The notes under the pieces: model-generated
The model's database searches: none
What the model saw: the letters and a program-made list of their open reading frames with translations, nothing else
Told to the model about the DNA's origin: nothing
Position numbers and translations under genes: made by a program
Assembly: GCA_030765605.1 (NCBI GenBank)
Contig: JAVCCG010000063.1
Coordinates: 1 to 37,653, forward strand
Length of the DNA stretch: 37,653 nucleotides
Direction: 5' to 3'
Origin: Candidatus Alcyoniella australis
GTDB taxonomy: Bacteria > Lernaellota > Lernaellaia > JAVCCG01 > Alcyoniellaceae
Shown here: positions 1-8,450 of the stretch, piece after piece
How positions within the stretch are numbered: position 1 is the first letter of the stretch
How the letters are laid out: each line of letters begins with the position of its first letter

Positions 1-22
1 CAGGCCGATGTAAAGTTGCATT

Positions 23-105
23 GGGCTGTCCTCCTCAAAGTTTGTGCCGTATGAGCACGTTTAACGTTTGAGGCTGTTTTATCAAACAGACCTCGAGGAC
101 AGCCC
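23..105. other. Three-way-junction-like inverted-repeat structure
   Basis: A perfect 11-bp outer stem pairs GGGCTGTCCTC (23-33) with GAGGACAGCCC (95-105). Inside it, CTCAAA (34-39) pairs with TTTGAG (67-72), enclosing GTGC (44-47) with GCAC (55-58). A second arm, CTGTTT (74-79) with AAACAG (84-89), has a 4-nt loop. The result is a compact three-way junction that folds on either strand. Plus-strand sequence after the outer stem is TCTTTC, a poor terminator tail. I tested the hammerhead and TPP-riboswitch cores by eye and saw neither. It could be a structured RNA, a leader of a minus-strand gene beyond the window, or a mobile-element end. Confidence 0.4.
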
Positions 106-170
106 TCTTTCATGTATACGCAGCAATACTCGCGATCGGACAATGCACGTTGACCAACGATGATCGCCGC

Positions 171-238
171 GACGCGGGGCTGGTCGTTGAGCAATGATGA
201 TTGTACTGCGCGAGTTTTGCGGGCACCTCAAAGGTGCC
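171..238 (+). repeat. CMA-hairpin element, copy A
   Basis: A 50-nt arm (171-220) ends in GCGCGAGTTTTGC and is followed by hairpin GGCACCT-CAA-AGGTGCC (222-238). It is the outer member of a tandem pair with copy B, downstream of the epimerase gene on the minus strand. TCGTT and AATGA inside the arm can form a second small stem. Confidence 0.7.
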
Positions 239-293
239 CCCGGCGAGCCTTCACACAAAGATCGTTTTTTTTACCCCACCTCCCCGATCTTCC

Positions 294-354
294 GACGCGG
301 GGTGGGTCGTTGCTCAATGATTATCGTGCTGCGCGAGTTTTGCGGGCCCCTCAA
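294..354 (+). repeat. CMA-hairpin element, copy B (right hairpin arm lost)
   Basis: The 50-nt arm (294-343) closely matches copy A, including CGTTG and GCGCGAGTTTTGC. It continues with GGCCCCT-CAA, but the complementary right arm is missing: the epimerase stop codon (360-362) lies where it should be. Just upstream is CTCCCCGATCTT, which also flanks copy E, so the family has conserved outer flanks. Confidence 0.6.
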
Positions 355-359
355 CTCAC

Positions 360-1364
360 CTACGCTCGGATATATCCGTGCTCGCAAAACCAGTCGTAGG
401 CGCGGCGGATGGCGTCGGCCACCGGGCTTTGCGGCAGGCCCAGCTCGTCGATCGCCTTTTGCGGGGTGAAGTACTGAGGCTCAAAGCTGAGCTTGATCGA
501 AGCCGCGTTGACTTCAGGCGCTGTGTTCGTCGCCCGGCCCCAGAGGTCGGCGGCCAAGCCCACGCCGCGCGACAGCCAGCGGGGAAGCGGGCCCAGCGGT
601 TTGCGGCTGCCGATCGTTTCGGCGATCAAGGTGAATATCTCGCCATAGCTCAGGTTGCCATCGGCGTTGGCCAGCAGATACGCCTCGCCGGATTGGCCCT
701 TTTCACAGGCCAGGATCAGGCCGTGGCACACGTCCAGCACGTCGACGATGTTGTTGCCCCCCGACGGGTAGAGCAGGGTCTTGCCGGCCTTTGACTCGAT
801 AATCATCGTGCCCGACGTGGGCCGCACGTCCCACGCGCCGAACATGTAGGTCGGGCAGCCGATTACCACGTCGAGCCCTTTTTTGGCGAACGCCAGCGCC
901 GTATCGTGCGCCTCGCGTTTGGTCAGCGAGTATGCGTTGCCGTACTGCGCGTAGTCGAAGGGGACCGTCTCGTCGGAGGGGTTCTCGCGGCTGCGCATGC
1001 CGATCACGCCGTTGGTGGAAACGTGCACCACGCGCTGCACGCCCGCGTCCATGGCGGCCTGCATCACGTTGGCCGTGCCCTCGGAATTGACCTGTCGCAT
1101 CTGCGGCAAGTAACCGTTCCAGGTCGAGACCAAGCCCGCCGCGTGAAAGACGCGGTCGCAGCCCTGCATAGCGCGGACCAGCGAATCCGGGTCGGTGATG
1201 TCGCCTTGCACCCGCTCTACATCCAGGTCGTCCAGCGCCAAGGTTTTTGACGATTGGCGCACCAGGACCTTGACCTGCTCGCCTTGTTCGCCGACGAGAA
1301 GCCGCGTCAGATTACCGCCGACCAAACCCGTAGCGCCGGTCACCAGGATCTTGTTGCCACCCAT
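360..1364 (-). CDS. NAD-dependent epimerase/dehydratase (extended SDR, HpnA/DFR-like)
   Basis: The 334-residue protein is an extended short-chain dehydrogenase. A Rossmann motif TGATGLVGG lies at residues 9-17 and the catalytic YxxxK is Tyr145-Lys149 (YSLTK), with Ser/Thr near 116-117. The order of motifs, including GAWDVRPT and a C-terminal W-F-x-x-G-Y ending, resembles hopanoid-associated sugar epimerase HpnA and dihydroflavonol-4-reductase-like enzymes; the substrate cannot be read from sequence. Its ATG lies 4 nt after the stop of the upstream kinase-like gene, so the two are probably co-transcribed. The stop abuts repeat copy B. No hopanoid genes are in the window, so the symbol hpnA is not used. 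Confidence 0.85.
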   Translation of the reverse strand: MGGNKILVTGATGLVGGNLTRLLVGEQGEQVKVLVRQSSKTLALDDLDVERVQGDITDPDSLVRAMQGCDRVFHAAGLVSTWNGYLPQMRQVNSEGTANVMQAAMDAGVQRVVHVSTNGVIGMRSRENPSDETVPFDYAQYGNAYSLTKREAHDTALAFAKKGLDVVIGCPTYMFGAWDVRPTSGTMIIESKAGKTLLYPSGGNNIVDVLDVCHGLILACEKGQSGEAYLLANADGNLSYGEIFTLIAETIGSRKPLGPLPRWLSRGVGLAADLWGRATNTAPEVNAASIKLSFEPQYFTPQKAIDELGLPQSPVADAIRRAYDWFCEHGYIRA

Positions 1365-1368
1365 TTTT

Positions 1369-2070
1369 TTAAGCTGTCTTGAATTTGTAACGGATTTTGA
1401 TTGCGGCCTTGATCATCTGCGCCGCGTCGGTAAACGACAGGTGGCCGGTGTTGATCACCAGGTCGTAATGCACAGCGTCGGCGATGTCCGCGTTGAAGTG
1501 CTGCATGGCGAAGCCCTTGCGGTCGTGGGCCTTGCTCTGGATGAACTTTTCCGCGTCCGAAAGGCTGATGGTGTAGCGCTTGGCCACGGCCTGGGCCCTT
1601 TTCTCCTTTGGTGCGACCACGCGCACGCGAAAGCAGGCCTCGGGCGGAATCAGGAAGTTCGCGCCGCGGCCGATGATCACCGCGTCGCCGCGCTGTCCGA
1701 TGGTGAACAGCACTTTGGCCAGGTGCTTGATGTACAGGTCGGGCCACAGGTAGCGGTCGGTGAAGAACGCCAGGATCCAGTTATCCATCAGCTTGTTCTG
1801 GCGCTCGTCCAGGGTTTTAACCACTTCCTCGCGCATCTGGGCGCTGGCCGCGATACGCTGGATCAACTCGCGGTCGAACACGTGCAGCCCCAGCAGGTCG
1901 GCGACCTCGCGGGCCACGATCTTGCCGCCCGATCCGGGCTCGCGCGAGATGGTTACAACCGGCTTGGGCGGCTTGTCCTGGGGCTTGGTCTGCAGCCATG
2001 TCGACCAGGCTCCGGCCTTCTCGTCGACTACTTTCTCGATGCTGGGATGCGAGCTGCTCCTGTTTGGCAT
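1369..2070 (-). CDS. Cytidylate-kinase-like family protein
   Basis: The 233-residue protein matches the cytidylate kinase-like family (Pfam Cytidylate_kin-like). A P-loop-like SREPGSGGKIVA lies at about residues 43-54, followed by FDRELIQRIA and a GRGANFL segment typical of this family. It probably phosphorylates a nucleotide or small molecule in the cytosol, but it is not the housekeeping Cmk, and members of this family are mostly uncharacterised. It is the first gene of a two-gene minus-strand unit with the epimerase. About 74 nt separate it from the TPR gene upstream, so it may also be read from that transcript. Confidence 0.8.
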   Translation of the reverse strand: MPNRSSSHPSIEKVVDEKAGAWSTWLQTKPQDKPPKPVVTISREPGSGGKIVAREVADLLGLHVFDRELIQRIAASAQMREEVVKTLDERQNKLMDNWILAFFTDRYLWPDLYIKHLAKVLFTIGQRGDAVIIGRGANFLIPPEACFRVRVVAPKEKRAQAVAKRYTISLSDAEKFIQSKAHDRKGFAMQHFNADIADAVHYDLVINTGHLSFTDAAQMIKAAIKIRYKFKTA

Positions 2071-2144
2071 TGGGCCCTCCCTGCCGGCTGTACGTCAGTG
2101 GTTATGCGCGATCAATTTATCTTAGCCTGGCCGTCGATCGCTTG

Positions 2145-5100
2145 TCACGGCTTCTGGTAGAGCGTCTCCAGGAACTGTTTGGCGTCCTGGACCACCTCGT
2201 CGCATTCGCCCGTGGGAGTGTTGTCCACGATGTCGCGGAAGCGCTTCTCCGACTCGTCGATCTCGCCCTGCTGGAAGAAGATGCGGCCAATGGAGCTTTG
2301 GGCCCAAGCGCGTTGACAGCGGTTGGGGCTGAACTTGACCACCACCTCGTACTTGGCGATCGCCTCGCTGGGGCGGTTTTGCTGCCACCACAGGTTGCCC
2401 AGGGCCTGGGAAGCGTCGGCCTGGGCCTGGGGATTGTCCGGGTGCGCCGCGAGGATCTTGAGCAGCTGCGCCTCGTGCTGCTCGACGTTGCCCAGTTGCT
2501 GGTAGAGGTTGGAGATCGCGAACAGCGCCGAGACCGCCTGGGGCTGGCCGGGCCAGTTGTCGGCCACGTATTGGTATTTGGCCATCGCCTCGGGGAACTT
2601 CTGTTCGGACATAAACACGTTGCCCAGGCCGATGTGTGCGTCGAGCACCGAGCTTAAGTTGTTGGCGTAGTCTTTGATGATCCGGTTATAGATCTCGCGC
2701 GCCTCGGCGTATTTTCCCTCGTCGCTGAGGATCTGCGCCTTGGTGTGCAGGGCCCAGGCAGCCTGAGGATAGTCGCCCCAACCGGTGATCAACCCATCGA
2801 GGTAGCGCAACGCCAAATCGGTCCGATCCTGAGCCCGGGCGCCGTTGGCCGCGCTGAGACGGATGTTGAGCTGCGGGTTGAATTCGGATGGGTAGTCCGC
2901 GGCGATCTCGGCCAGCAGCGCGTCGACCTTGGTCCAGTCGCCGTCGTCGATGTACAGGCCGGCGAGGATCTCCAGCGCGGTGCCCGCGCGTCCCGGATCG
3001 GGGCTGACCTTTTGGGCTTGGCGCAGGTATTGTTCTGCCGCGCGGTTGTCGCCGCGTTCGCGTGCCACCTGGCCCAGCCCCATCTGCGACTCGACCTGGG
3101 CGCCGGGGAAGTTTTTAAAATCGCGCGCCAGCGAGTTGTAGACCCGCTCGGCCTCGTCCAGGCGTCCGCGCTCGCGCAGTACGCGGCCGAGGTTGATCGC
3201 CGCTGATTGTCGTTGGTCGCGGTTCTCGCCTTTCTCGAAGATTTCGCGGAATCCGCTGATCGCCTCGTCCCAGCGGCCCTGCATCAGCGCCAGGTTGGCC
3301 AGACCCATCCGCGCCTCGGCCTTGGCTCGCGGATCCTCGGGGAACTCGCTGCCGATCCGCTCGTAGGCTGTTTTGGCCTTGTCAAACTCGTTGCGCTCCA
3401 TGTGAATCTGGGCGATGCCGCTCAGGGCGTTGAGCGCGAACTGCGGGCCGGGACAGGATTTAACAACTTCTTCCAGTGCGCCCAGCGCCTCGGCGTAGTG
3501 GCGGTTGAAGCGCAGGGTGTTGGCGCGGTTGAGCTTGGAGTCGCAGAGGAACTGCGCGTTGTCCGGGTAGAGCTGTCCGAGCTTTTGATAGATCTCCACC
3601 GCGTCGTCGAAGCGGCCGGTCTGGCTGCGGATTTGGGCGATGCTCGACCAGGCCCAGAACGTAGTGTTCGGATCGCACCCGCCCTGGGTAATCTTGGTGT
3701 AGTACTCCTCGGCCTGCTCGTAGTCGCGGTCGGCGAGAATAATCCCGGCGATGCCCAGTTGGGCCGAGCAGCGCGTGGCCGCGTTGTCGGCAAAGCGCTC
3801 GATCAGCCGCTCGTAGGTGGCGATGGCGTCCTTGCTGCGGCCCAGCCCCTGCTGGGTGCCGGCGATGGAGTTGAGTAGGTCGATCTGGCGGTTGCCGTCG
3901 GCCTCGCCGCGCAGCATTTCACGGTAGAGGGTCAACGCCTTGTCCCCGCGACCCGAACGGCGATAGACCTCGCCCAGGGTCATGCGGGCCGAGTAGGCGG
4001 TGGGCGAGCCGGCCGGGGCGTTGCTCAGCAGTTGCTCGAGCACCTGCTCGGCGCGCTGGGCTTGGCCCTGGTCCATCTTCATCCGCGCCAGGGCGATGCG
4101 CGCGGAGTTGCGCTGGTTGGAGTTCTGGCTGGTCTCGATGATCTTGTTCAGCAGCGCCTCGGCGGTCTCGAGGTCGCCCTGGGACTGAGACACGCTGGCC
4201 AGCCCGGTGCGCGCGTCGTCGAGAATCCCCTGGTTGTCCGGAAATTCCTTGATCGTCAGCTCGAAGGCTGCCTTGGCCTGGTCCAGCCGACCGGCCTCGA
4301 GCAGCGCCTGACTGCGCGAGAGCAGGGCGTGGCTGCGGTTGTTGGGCTCCAGGGAACGCTGGACCAACTTGTCGTAGAGCGCGATCGACTCGTCGAACTT
4401 CTGTAGATTGCGCAGGGCCTGGGCCTGCTCGAACAGCGCGTTGAGCCAGGACTGGGAGCCCTCGGGACTGCTCTGCGCCAGCTCGGCATAGACCTTGACC
4501 ATCCGGTCGCGGTCGCCGGTCTCGCCGTAGGTGGTGGCGATGGCGGTTTTCAAACTATTGCGCGTGCCCTGGTCCGGGGCGATTTGCAGCGCCTGCTGGT
4601 AGAGCCCGAGCGCCGCGTCGAACTCACCGCGCTGGCGCATCAGCGAGGCCAGACCCATGGCCCCGGCCACGCGCGCGTCGACGTTGGTGAACTCGTCCAT
4701 CAGCCGACGATAGGTCTTTTCAGCCAGCGCGGTTTCGCCGCGCGAGACGTGGATGTCGGCGATTGCCGAGAGCGCGCGCACCTGCACGCCCTCGTCGTCG
4801 TACCTGTCGAGAATCGCGCGAAAGCGCGCCAGGGCGTCTTTGTAGCGACTGCGTCGGGTGCTGATGTCGGCCAAGGCGAACTCGACGTTCTGCACCAGAC
4901 CGATGAGCTGCGGGTAGTCCTCGACGATCTTGGCGAAGAGCGCCGCGGCCTCGTCGTGGCGTCCCATGTTCGAGAGAATCTGCGCCTGGGCGTTGAGCGC
5001 GTTGGCCTTGCGACGCGGATCGTCGGCCCGCTGTGCAACCTCGCGGTAGATCTCCAGCGCCTCGGGCATCCGTCCCTGTGAAGCCAGGGCCGAGGCCAGG

Positions 5101-8100
5101 TCCACTCGGCAGTCCAGGTGGGCGCTTCGATCGTTGGGGAACATCTCGACGTAGCGCGCCACCCATTGGCGGGCCTGATCGACCTGCCCCATCGCGGAGT
5201 AGACCCGCACCAGGGCGCGGATCGAGTCGGCCTTGCCGCGCTCGTTCACGGTCGTGTCGCCGACCAACTGCTGGTAGATCGCCAGCGCCTCGTCGCGGCG
5301 ACCGACGTTCTCATAGAGCATGCCCAGGCCGAAGCGCACTGTGGTGCGCCCCAGCGGATTGCGCTCGAGCTCGGGCGACTGGAGCATCTGCTTATAGAGC
5401 TGCTCGGCGCGTTCAAACTCGCCGGACTCGACGTAGGTCTGGGCGATGTTGTCCGCGGCGGTCATCCGCACGTCGTCGGGTAAAAAGGTCTTACGGGCGC
5501 GGATCTGCTCGTAGAGCGCGATCGCCTCGGCGTGACGGCCGTTATGGCGATAGGCCGCGGCCACGGCGTTTTCCGCGTTGGAAATCGCCATCACCTCGGC
5601 CGGATGGCGCTGCCGCAGGTCGGCCAGTCCGCGCTCGGCCCCGGCCACGTCGCCCATTGAGGTGAAGACCGAGATCATTGCCTCGAGCGCCACGCTCTCG
5701 CGCTGGCCGTCCACGCGCTGGACCACCTGACGGTAGGCCTGCAGCGCTTCGGGGTAGTTGCCCTTGCGCGCCAGCATGTTGGCCGACTCCAGCTCGGCGT
5801 CGATCTGCGCCGCGGCGTCGGCCGGGAAACGCCGGACGATCTCCTGCTTGACCTGGTCCATCTTTTCGATTTGGTCCAGCTCGGAGTACAGCCGCAGTAG
5901 GGCGTTGAGCGCGCCGGTGGCCTTGGAGGGCTGCGGGCTTTGGGCCAGCTCGATGTAGATCTGCTCCGCGGCCTCCATGTCGCCGCGGCGCTTGGCCAGC
6001 TCGGCGAGGTTCATCCGCGCCGAGGTCACCACGTCCGGGCTCGATTCAAAGCGCTCGATCACCGCGCCGTAGGCCGCGGCCGCCTTGCCCTGGGAGTCGT
6101 TGGCGTCGTCGCGCAGGTGAATCTGGGCGATTTGGTTCTGGACGTCGAGGAAAATCGCCGGGTCGTCGGTCTGCGCGGCGATCTGGTTGTAAAGCTTGAT
6201 CGCCTCGTCCGGTCGGCCCAGGGTGTCCTCCAGCCGCGCCAGGCCCATCCGCGCCTGGGACGCGTCGCGCCCCTCTGGCTCCCCGTTTTGGATCACGCGC
6301 TGATACAAAGCGCGCGCCTGATCGAAGCGGCCGAGCTTGATCTGGAGGTCGGCCAGCGAGAGCAGCGCCCGACCCTGCACCACCGCGGCCAGACCCGAGT
6401 CCACCGCCTTTTTCAGCAGATCCTCGGCGCGTTCCAGATCGCCCGAGCGCGCCACGTTTTCGGCCAGGTCGATCCGCGCCTTATCGCGGATTGCCGGTTG
6501 GTCGTCGAACTTTTCGATTAAGAGCTGATACTGCTCCTGGGCTAGATCAAAGCGCCCCTGGTTGGCGTAGAGCCCGGCCAGCGCCTCGCGCGCCCAGGAG
6601 ATATCGTTGCGCCGCGGGTACTTGTCGATCACCTGCTTGAAGCGCTGCTCGGCCTCGTCGTAGCGCCCGACCGACGAGTAGTAGTTGGCCAACGTCAGGT
6701 CGGCGGAGATCGTCGAGCTGATGTCCGCGGGCTTGGAGTTGCGGATCTCGTCGGCGATCTTCTGCGCCTGCTCGGGCTTGCCGATCTCGGTGTAGAGCAC
6801 CACCAGTCGGCCGCGGGCCTGGACCGCCGGCGGCTTGCCTTTGAACTGCTCGGCGATCTTGCGGTTGAGCTCGATCGCCTTGTCGTACTCGCGGCGGTTG
6901 GCGTGGAAGTTGGCCTCTTCGGTCATTGCGCGCAGTCGCGCCTGCTCGTTCTCGCCGTAGCGCTGCTGCAACTCGTCGTAGATCGCCTTGGCCTCGTCCG
7001 AGCGGCCGGATAGGTCGTAGATTTTGGCGATGCGGATGTAGGCCTCGATCGCCTGCGGGTAGCCCGGCCAGTCGTTGATCAGCTCGCGGTAGACCTTTTC
7101 GGAATCGTCGTAACGGCCGCGGCCCAGCAGGTTGTCGCCGGTGCCCAGCAGCGAGCCGACCACCTCGTCGTCGTACCCGGCGAACTCTTTTTTAACCCGG
7201 TCGAAACAGGCCTGGGCCTGCTCGTAGCGGCCGTTCTGGTTGAGCACCTGCCCCTTGGCCAGCAGCGCCCGGGCCTGCTTGCGCGTGTCGGGGTACTTCT
7301 CGATGGTCACGTCGTAGAGCTTGACCGCCTGCTCGTACTCGCCGTTGGCCACGGCCTGCTGGGCGCGGCTCATCAGCGTGGTGAAGTTCCAGTTGGTGGG
7401 GCTGGTCAGGTAGTGCCAGGCGCCGAAGCCCACCGCGCAGACCACTACCAGCAGCACAAGCTTGGCCACGTGGCTGCGATAGACGAAGCGCGCGGCACGG
7501 CGCATCAGGAACATGTTGATCGTTGCGCCGCGTTCCTGCAGCTGGTTGAGGAACTGCTCGCTCAGGCCCGATACCGACTTGAAGTTGGCGCGCTGGACAG
7601 CGACGTCCTCGAGCTTGCAGTCGATGAACTCGGCAATGGCAAAGGTCGCGCGTTCCAGCTTGGCCCCGCGCAGATCAACGCGCTCGAGCAGTGCGTTGCC
7701 AAAGTCGGCGCGCCCGGCGTCGACCCCGCTTAAATCGCAGTCGGTGAGCGTGGCCAGTCCCAGGTCCGCGCCCTCGAGCTTGGCCTGGGCCAGCCCGGCA
7801 TTGGTCAGATGGGCGTTTTGCAGCACCGCGCCGCTCATTTCGGCCTTGGCCAACGCGACCTGGTTCCACTCCACGTCGCTGGCGTCCGCGTCGGTCAGCA
7901 CGGCTCCGGTCAGCTCGAGCTTGTCGCCCTTGGTCTTGGCCAGGTCCGCGCCTTTGAACGATGCGCCCGCAGCCCGCAGGCCGTCGATCCGAGCGCCGGT
8001 AAGGTAGCAGTCGTTGAACTTGGCGCCCGCGGCGCTGACGTTGGTCAGCACCGCGCTACGCAGGTTGGCCTCGGACAGATCGGCGTTGTCTAAATTGGCT

Positions 8101-8324
8101 CCGGTCAGATCGCAGCCCGAAAGGTCGGCCGAGCCGAGCTTGGCCCCGCTCAGGTCGGCGCCCTTGAGCGAGCAACGGCTGAGCACGGCACGACTGAGGT
8201 CCGCACCGCTTAGTTTGGCTCCGTCGAGTTCGGCCTTCTTCAGGTGCAGTTTGGGCGCTTCGATGCCTGACAGGTCGTCTCCGGCTTTGACCTTGGCGAC
8301 GAGCTGTTCGGGGCTGATGCTCAT
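2145..8324 (-). CDS. Giant pentapeptide-repeat / TM / TPR protein
   Basis: The 2059-residue protein has three parts. Residues about 25-250 are pentapeptide repeats (A-D/N-L-x-x units such as ADLSG, ANLDN, GADLS), predicted to form a right-handed quadrilateral beta-helix. Residues about 288-306 form one transmembrane helix, preceded by a basic RRAARFVYR stretch that predicts a cytoplasmic N-terminus. The remaining 1,740 or so residues are continuous TPR-like units (A-x-x-x-Y-x-x-x-x-x-x-x-P), roughly 45-50 by length, predicted outside the membrane. No catalytic domain is visible, so a scaffold role is likely but unproven. ATG at 8324 has AGGAG about 9 nt upstream. A promoter and an 8-bp dyad precede it. 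Confidence 0.9.
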   Translation of the reverse strand: MSISPEQLVAKVKAGDDLSGIEAPKLHLKKAELDGAKLSGADLSRAVLSRCSLKGADLSGAKLGSADLSGCDLTGANLDNADLSEANLRSAVLTNVSAAGAKFNDCYLTGARIDGLRAAGASFKGADLAKTKGDKLELTGAVLTDADASDVEWNQVALAKAEMSGAVLQNAHLTNAGLAQAKLEGADLGLATLTDCDLSGVDAGRADFGNALLERVDLRGAKLERATFAIAEFIDCKLEDVAVQRANFKSVSGLSEQFLNQLQERGATINMFLMRRAARFVYRSHVAKLVLLVVVCAVGFGAWHYLTSPTNWNFTTLMSRAQQAVANGEYEQAVKLYDVTIEKYPDTRKQARALLAKGQVLNQNGRYEQAQACFDRVKKEFAGYDDEVVGSLLGTGDNLLGRGRYDDSEKVYRELINDWPGYPQAIEAYIRIAKIYDLSGRSDEAKAIYDELQQRYGENEQARLRAMTEEANFHANRREYDKAIELNRKIAEQFKGKPPAVQARGRLVVLYTEIGKPEQAQKIADEIRNSKPADISSTISADLTLANYYSSVGRYDEAEQRFKQVIDKYPRRNDISWAREALAGLYANQGRFDLAQEQYQLLIEKFDDQPAIRDKARIDLAENVARSGDLERAEDLLKKAVDSGLAAVVQGRALLSLADLQIKLGRFDQARALYQRVIQNGEPEGRDASQARMGLARLEDTLGRPDEAIKLYNQIAAQTDDPAIFLDVQNQIAQIHLRDDANDSQGKAAAAYGAVIERFESSPDVVTSARMNLAELAKRRGDMEAAEQIYIELAQSPQPSKATGALNALLRLYSELDQIEKMDQVKQEIVRRFPADAAAQIDAELESANMLARKGNYPEALQAYRQVVQRVDGQRESVALEAMISVFTSMGDVAGAERGLADLRQRHPAEVMAISNAENAVAAAYRHNGRHAEAIALYEQIRARKTFLPDDVRMTAADNIAQTYVESGEFERAEQLYKQMLQSPELERNPLGRTTVRFGLGMLYENVGRRDEALAIYQQLVGDTTVNERGKADSIRALVRVYSAMGQVDQARQWVARYVEMFPNDRSAHLDCRVDLASALASQGRMPEALEIYREVAQRADDPRRKANALNAQAQILSNMGRHDEAAALFAKIVEDYPQLIGLVQNVEFALADISTRRSRYKDALARFRAILDRYDDEGVQVRALSAIADIHVSRGETALAEKTYRRLMDEFTNVDARVAGAMGLASLMRQRGEFDAALGLYQQALQIAPDQGTRNSLKTAIATTYGETGDRDRMVKVYAELAQSSPEGSQSWLNALFEQAQALRNLQKFDESIALYDKLVQRSLEPNNRSHALLSRSQALLEAGRLDQAKAAFELTIKEFPDNQGILDDARTGLASVSQSQGDLETAEALLNKIIETSQNSNQRNSARIALARMKMDQGQAQRAEQVLEQLLSNAPAGSPTAYSARMTLGEVYRRSGRGDKALTLYREMLRGEADGNRQIDLLNSIAGTQQGLGRSKDAIATYERLIERFADNAATRCSAQLGIAGIILADRDYEQAEEYYTKITQGGCDPNTTFWAWSSIAQIRSQTGRFDDAVEIYQKLGQLYPDNAQFLCDSKLNRANTLRFNRHYAEALGALEEVVKSCPGPQFALNALSGIAQIHMERNEFDKAKTAYERIGSEFPEDPRAKAEARMGLANLALMQGRWDEAISGFREIFEKGENRDQRQSAAINLGRVLRERGRLDEAERVYNSLARDFKNFPGAQVESQMGLGQVARERGDNRAAEQYLRQAQKVSPDPGRAGTALEILAGLYIDDGDWTKVDALLAEIAADYPSEFNPQLNIRLSAANGARAQDRTDLALRYLDGLITGWGDYPQAAWALHTKAQILSDEGKYAEAREIYNRIIKDYANNLSSVLDAHIGLGNVFMSEQKFPEAMAKYQYVADNWPGQPQAVSALFAISNLYQQLGNVEQHEAQLLKILAAHPDNPQAQADASQALGNLWWQQNRPSEAIAKYEVVVKFSPNRCQRAWAQSSIGRIFFQQGEIDESEKRFRDIVDNTPTGECDEVVQDAKQFLETLYQKP

Positions 8325-8364
8325 AGAAATACACTCCTAGACCGCATTCTTTATAAGAGTTCTA

Positions 8365-8387
8365 TTGCGGGCACAATCCGCCCGCAA
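8365..8387 (-). promoter_or_regulatory. 8-bp perfect dyad in the leader of the TPR gene
   Basis: TTGCGGGC (8365-8372) and GCCCGCAA (8380-8387) are perfect inverted arms around 7 nt. It sits between the predicted promoter and the ATG of the TPR gene and has no T-run on either side. An operator or mRNA hairpin is more likely than a terminator. Confidence 0.4.
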
Positions 8388-8420
8388 GAATCTCGTCATT
8401 CTTATTACTAATCCGGGCTA

Positions 8421-8450
8421 AAACTATCGTTCACCCTGGAAACCTGTCAA
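8421..8450 (-). promoter_or_regulatory. Candidate sigma70 promoter for the TPR gene
   Basis: On the minus strand TTGACA (8450-8445), an 18-nt spacer and TAGTTT (8426-8421). The -35 box overlaps the stop codon of the preceding glycosyltransferase gene. The predicted leader is about 90 nt and contains the 8365-8387 dyad. Confidence 0.4.

Larger units (their letters stand above)
1..359. other. Gene-free left end
   Basis: No convincing coding region. It holds a foldable inverted-repeat structure (23-105) and two tandem copies of the dispersed CMA-hairpin element (171-238 and 294-354). Between the two copies is a 7-bp inverted repeat, AAGATCG (258-264) and CGATCTT (285-291), around a run of eight T. 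The short reading frames here simply read through the repeats. Confidence 0.7.

Noticed and set aside
23-105. Hammerhead ribozyme or TPP riboswitch
   Set aside because: The junction lacks the CTGANGA/GAAA core and the TPP consensus segments.
222-238. Hairpins of the dispersed repeat as ordinary intrinsic terminators
   Set aside because: None is followed by a T-run on either strand; in mRNA sense GCAAAACTCGCGC follows instead.
171-354. CRISPR array made of copies A and B
   Set aside because: Only two units about 120 nt apart, imperfect, with no unique spacers of fixed length and no cas genes.
160-469. Plus-strand reading frames at the left end as genes
   Set aside because: They run through both repeat copies and into the opposite strand of the epimerase gene, with no plausible protein features.
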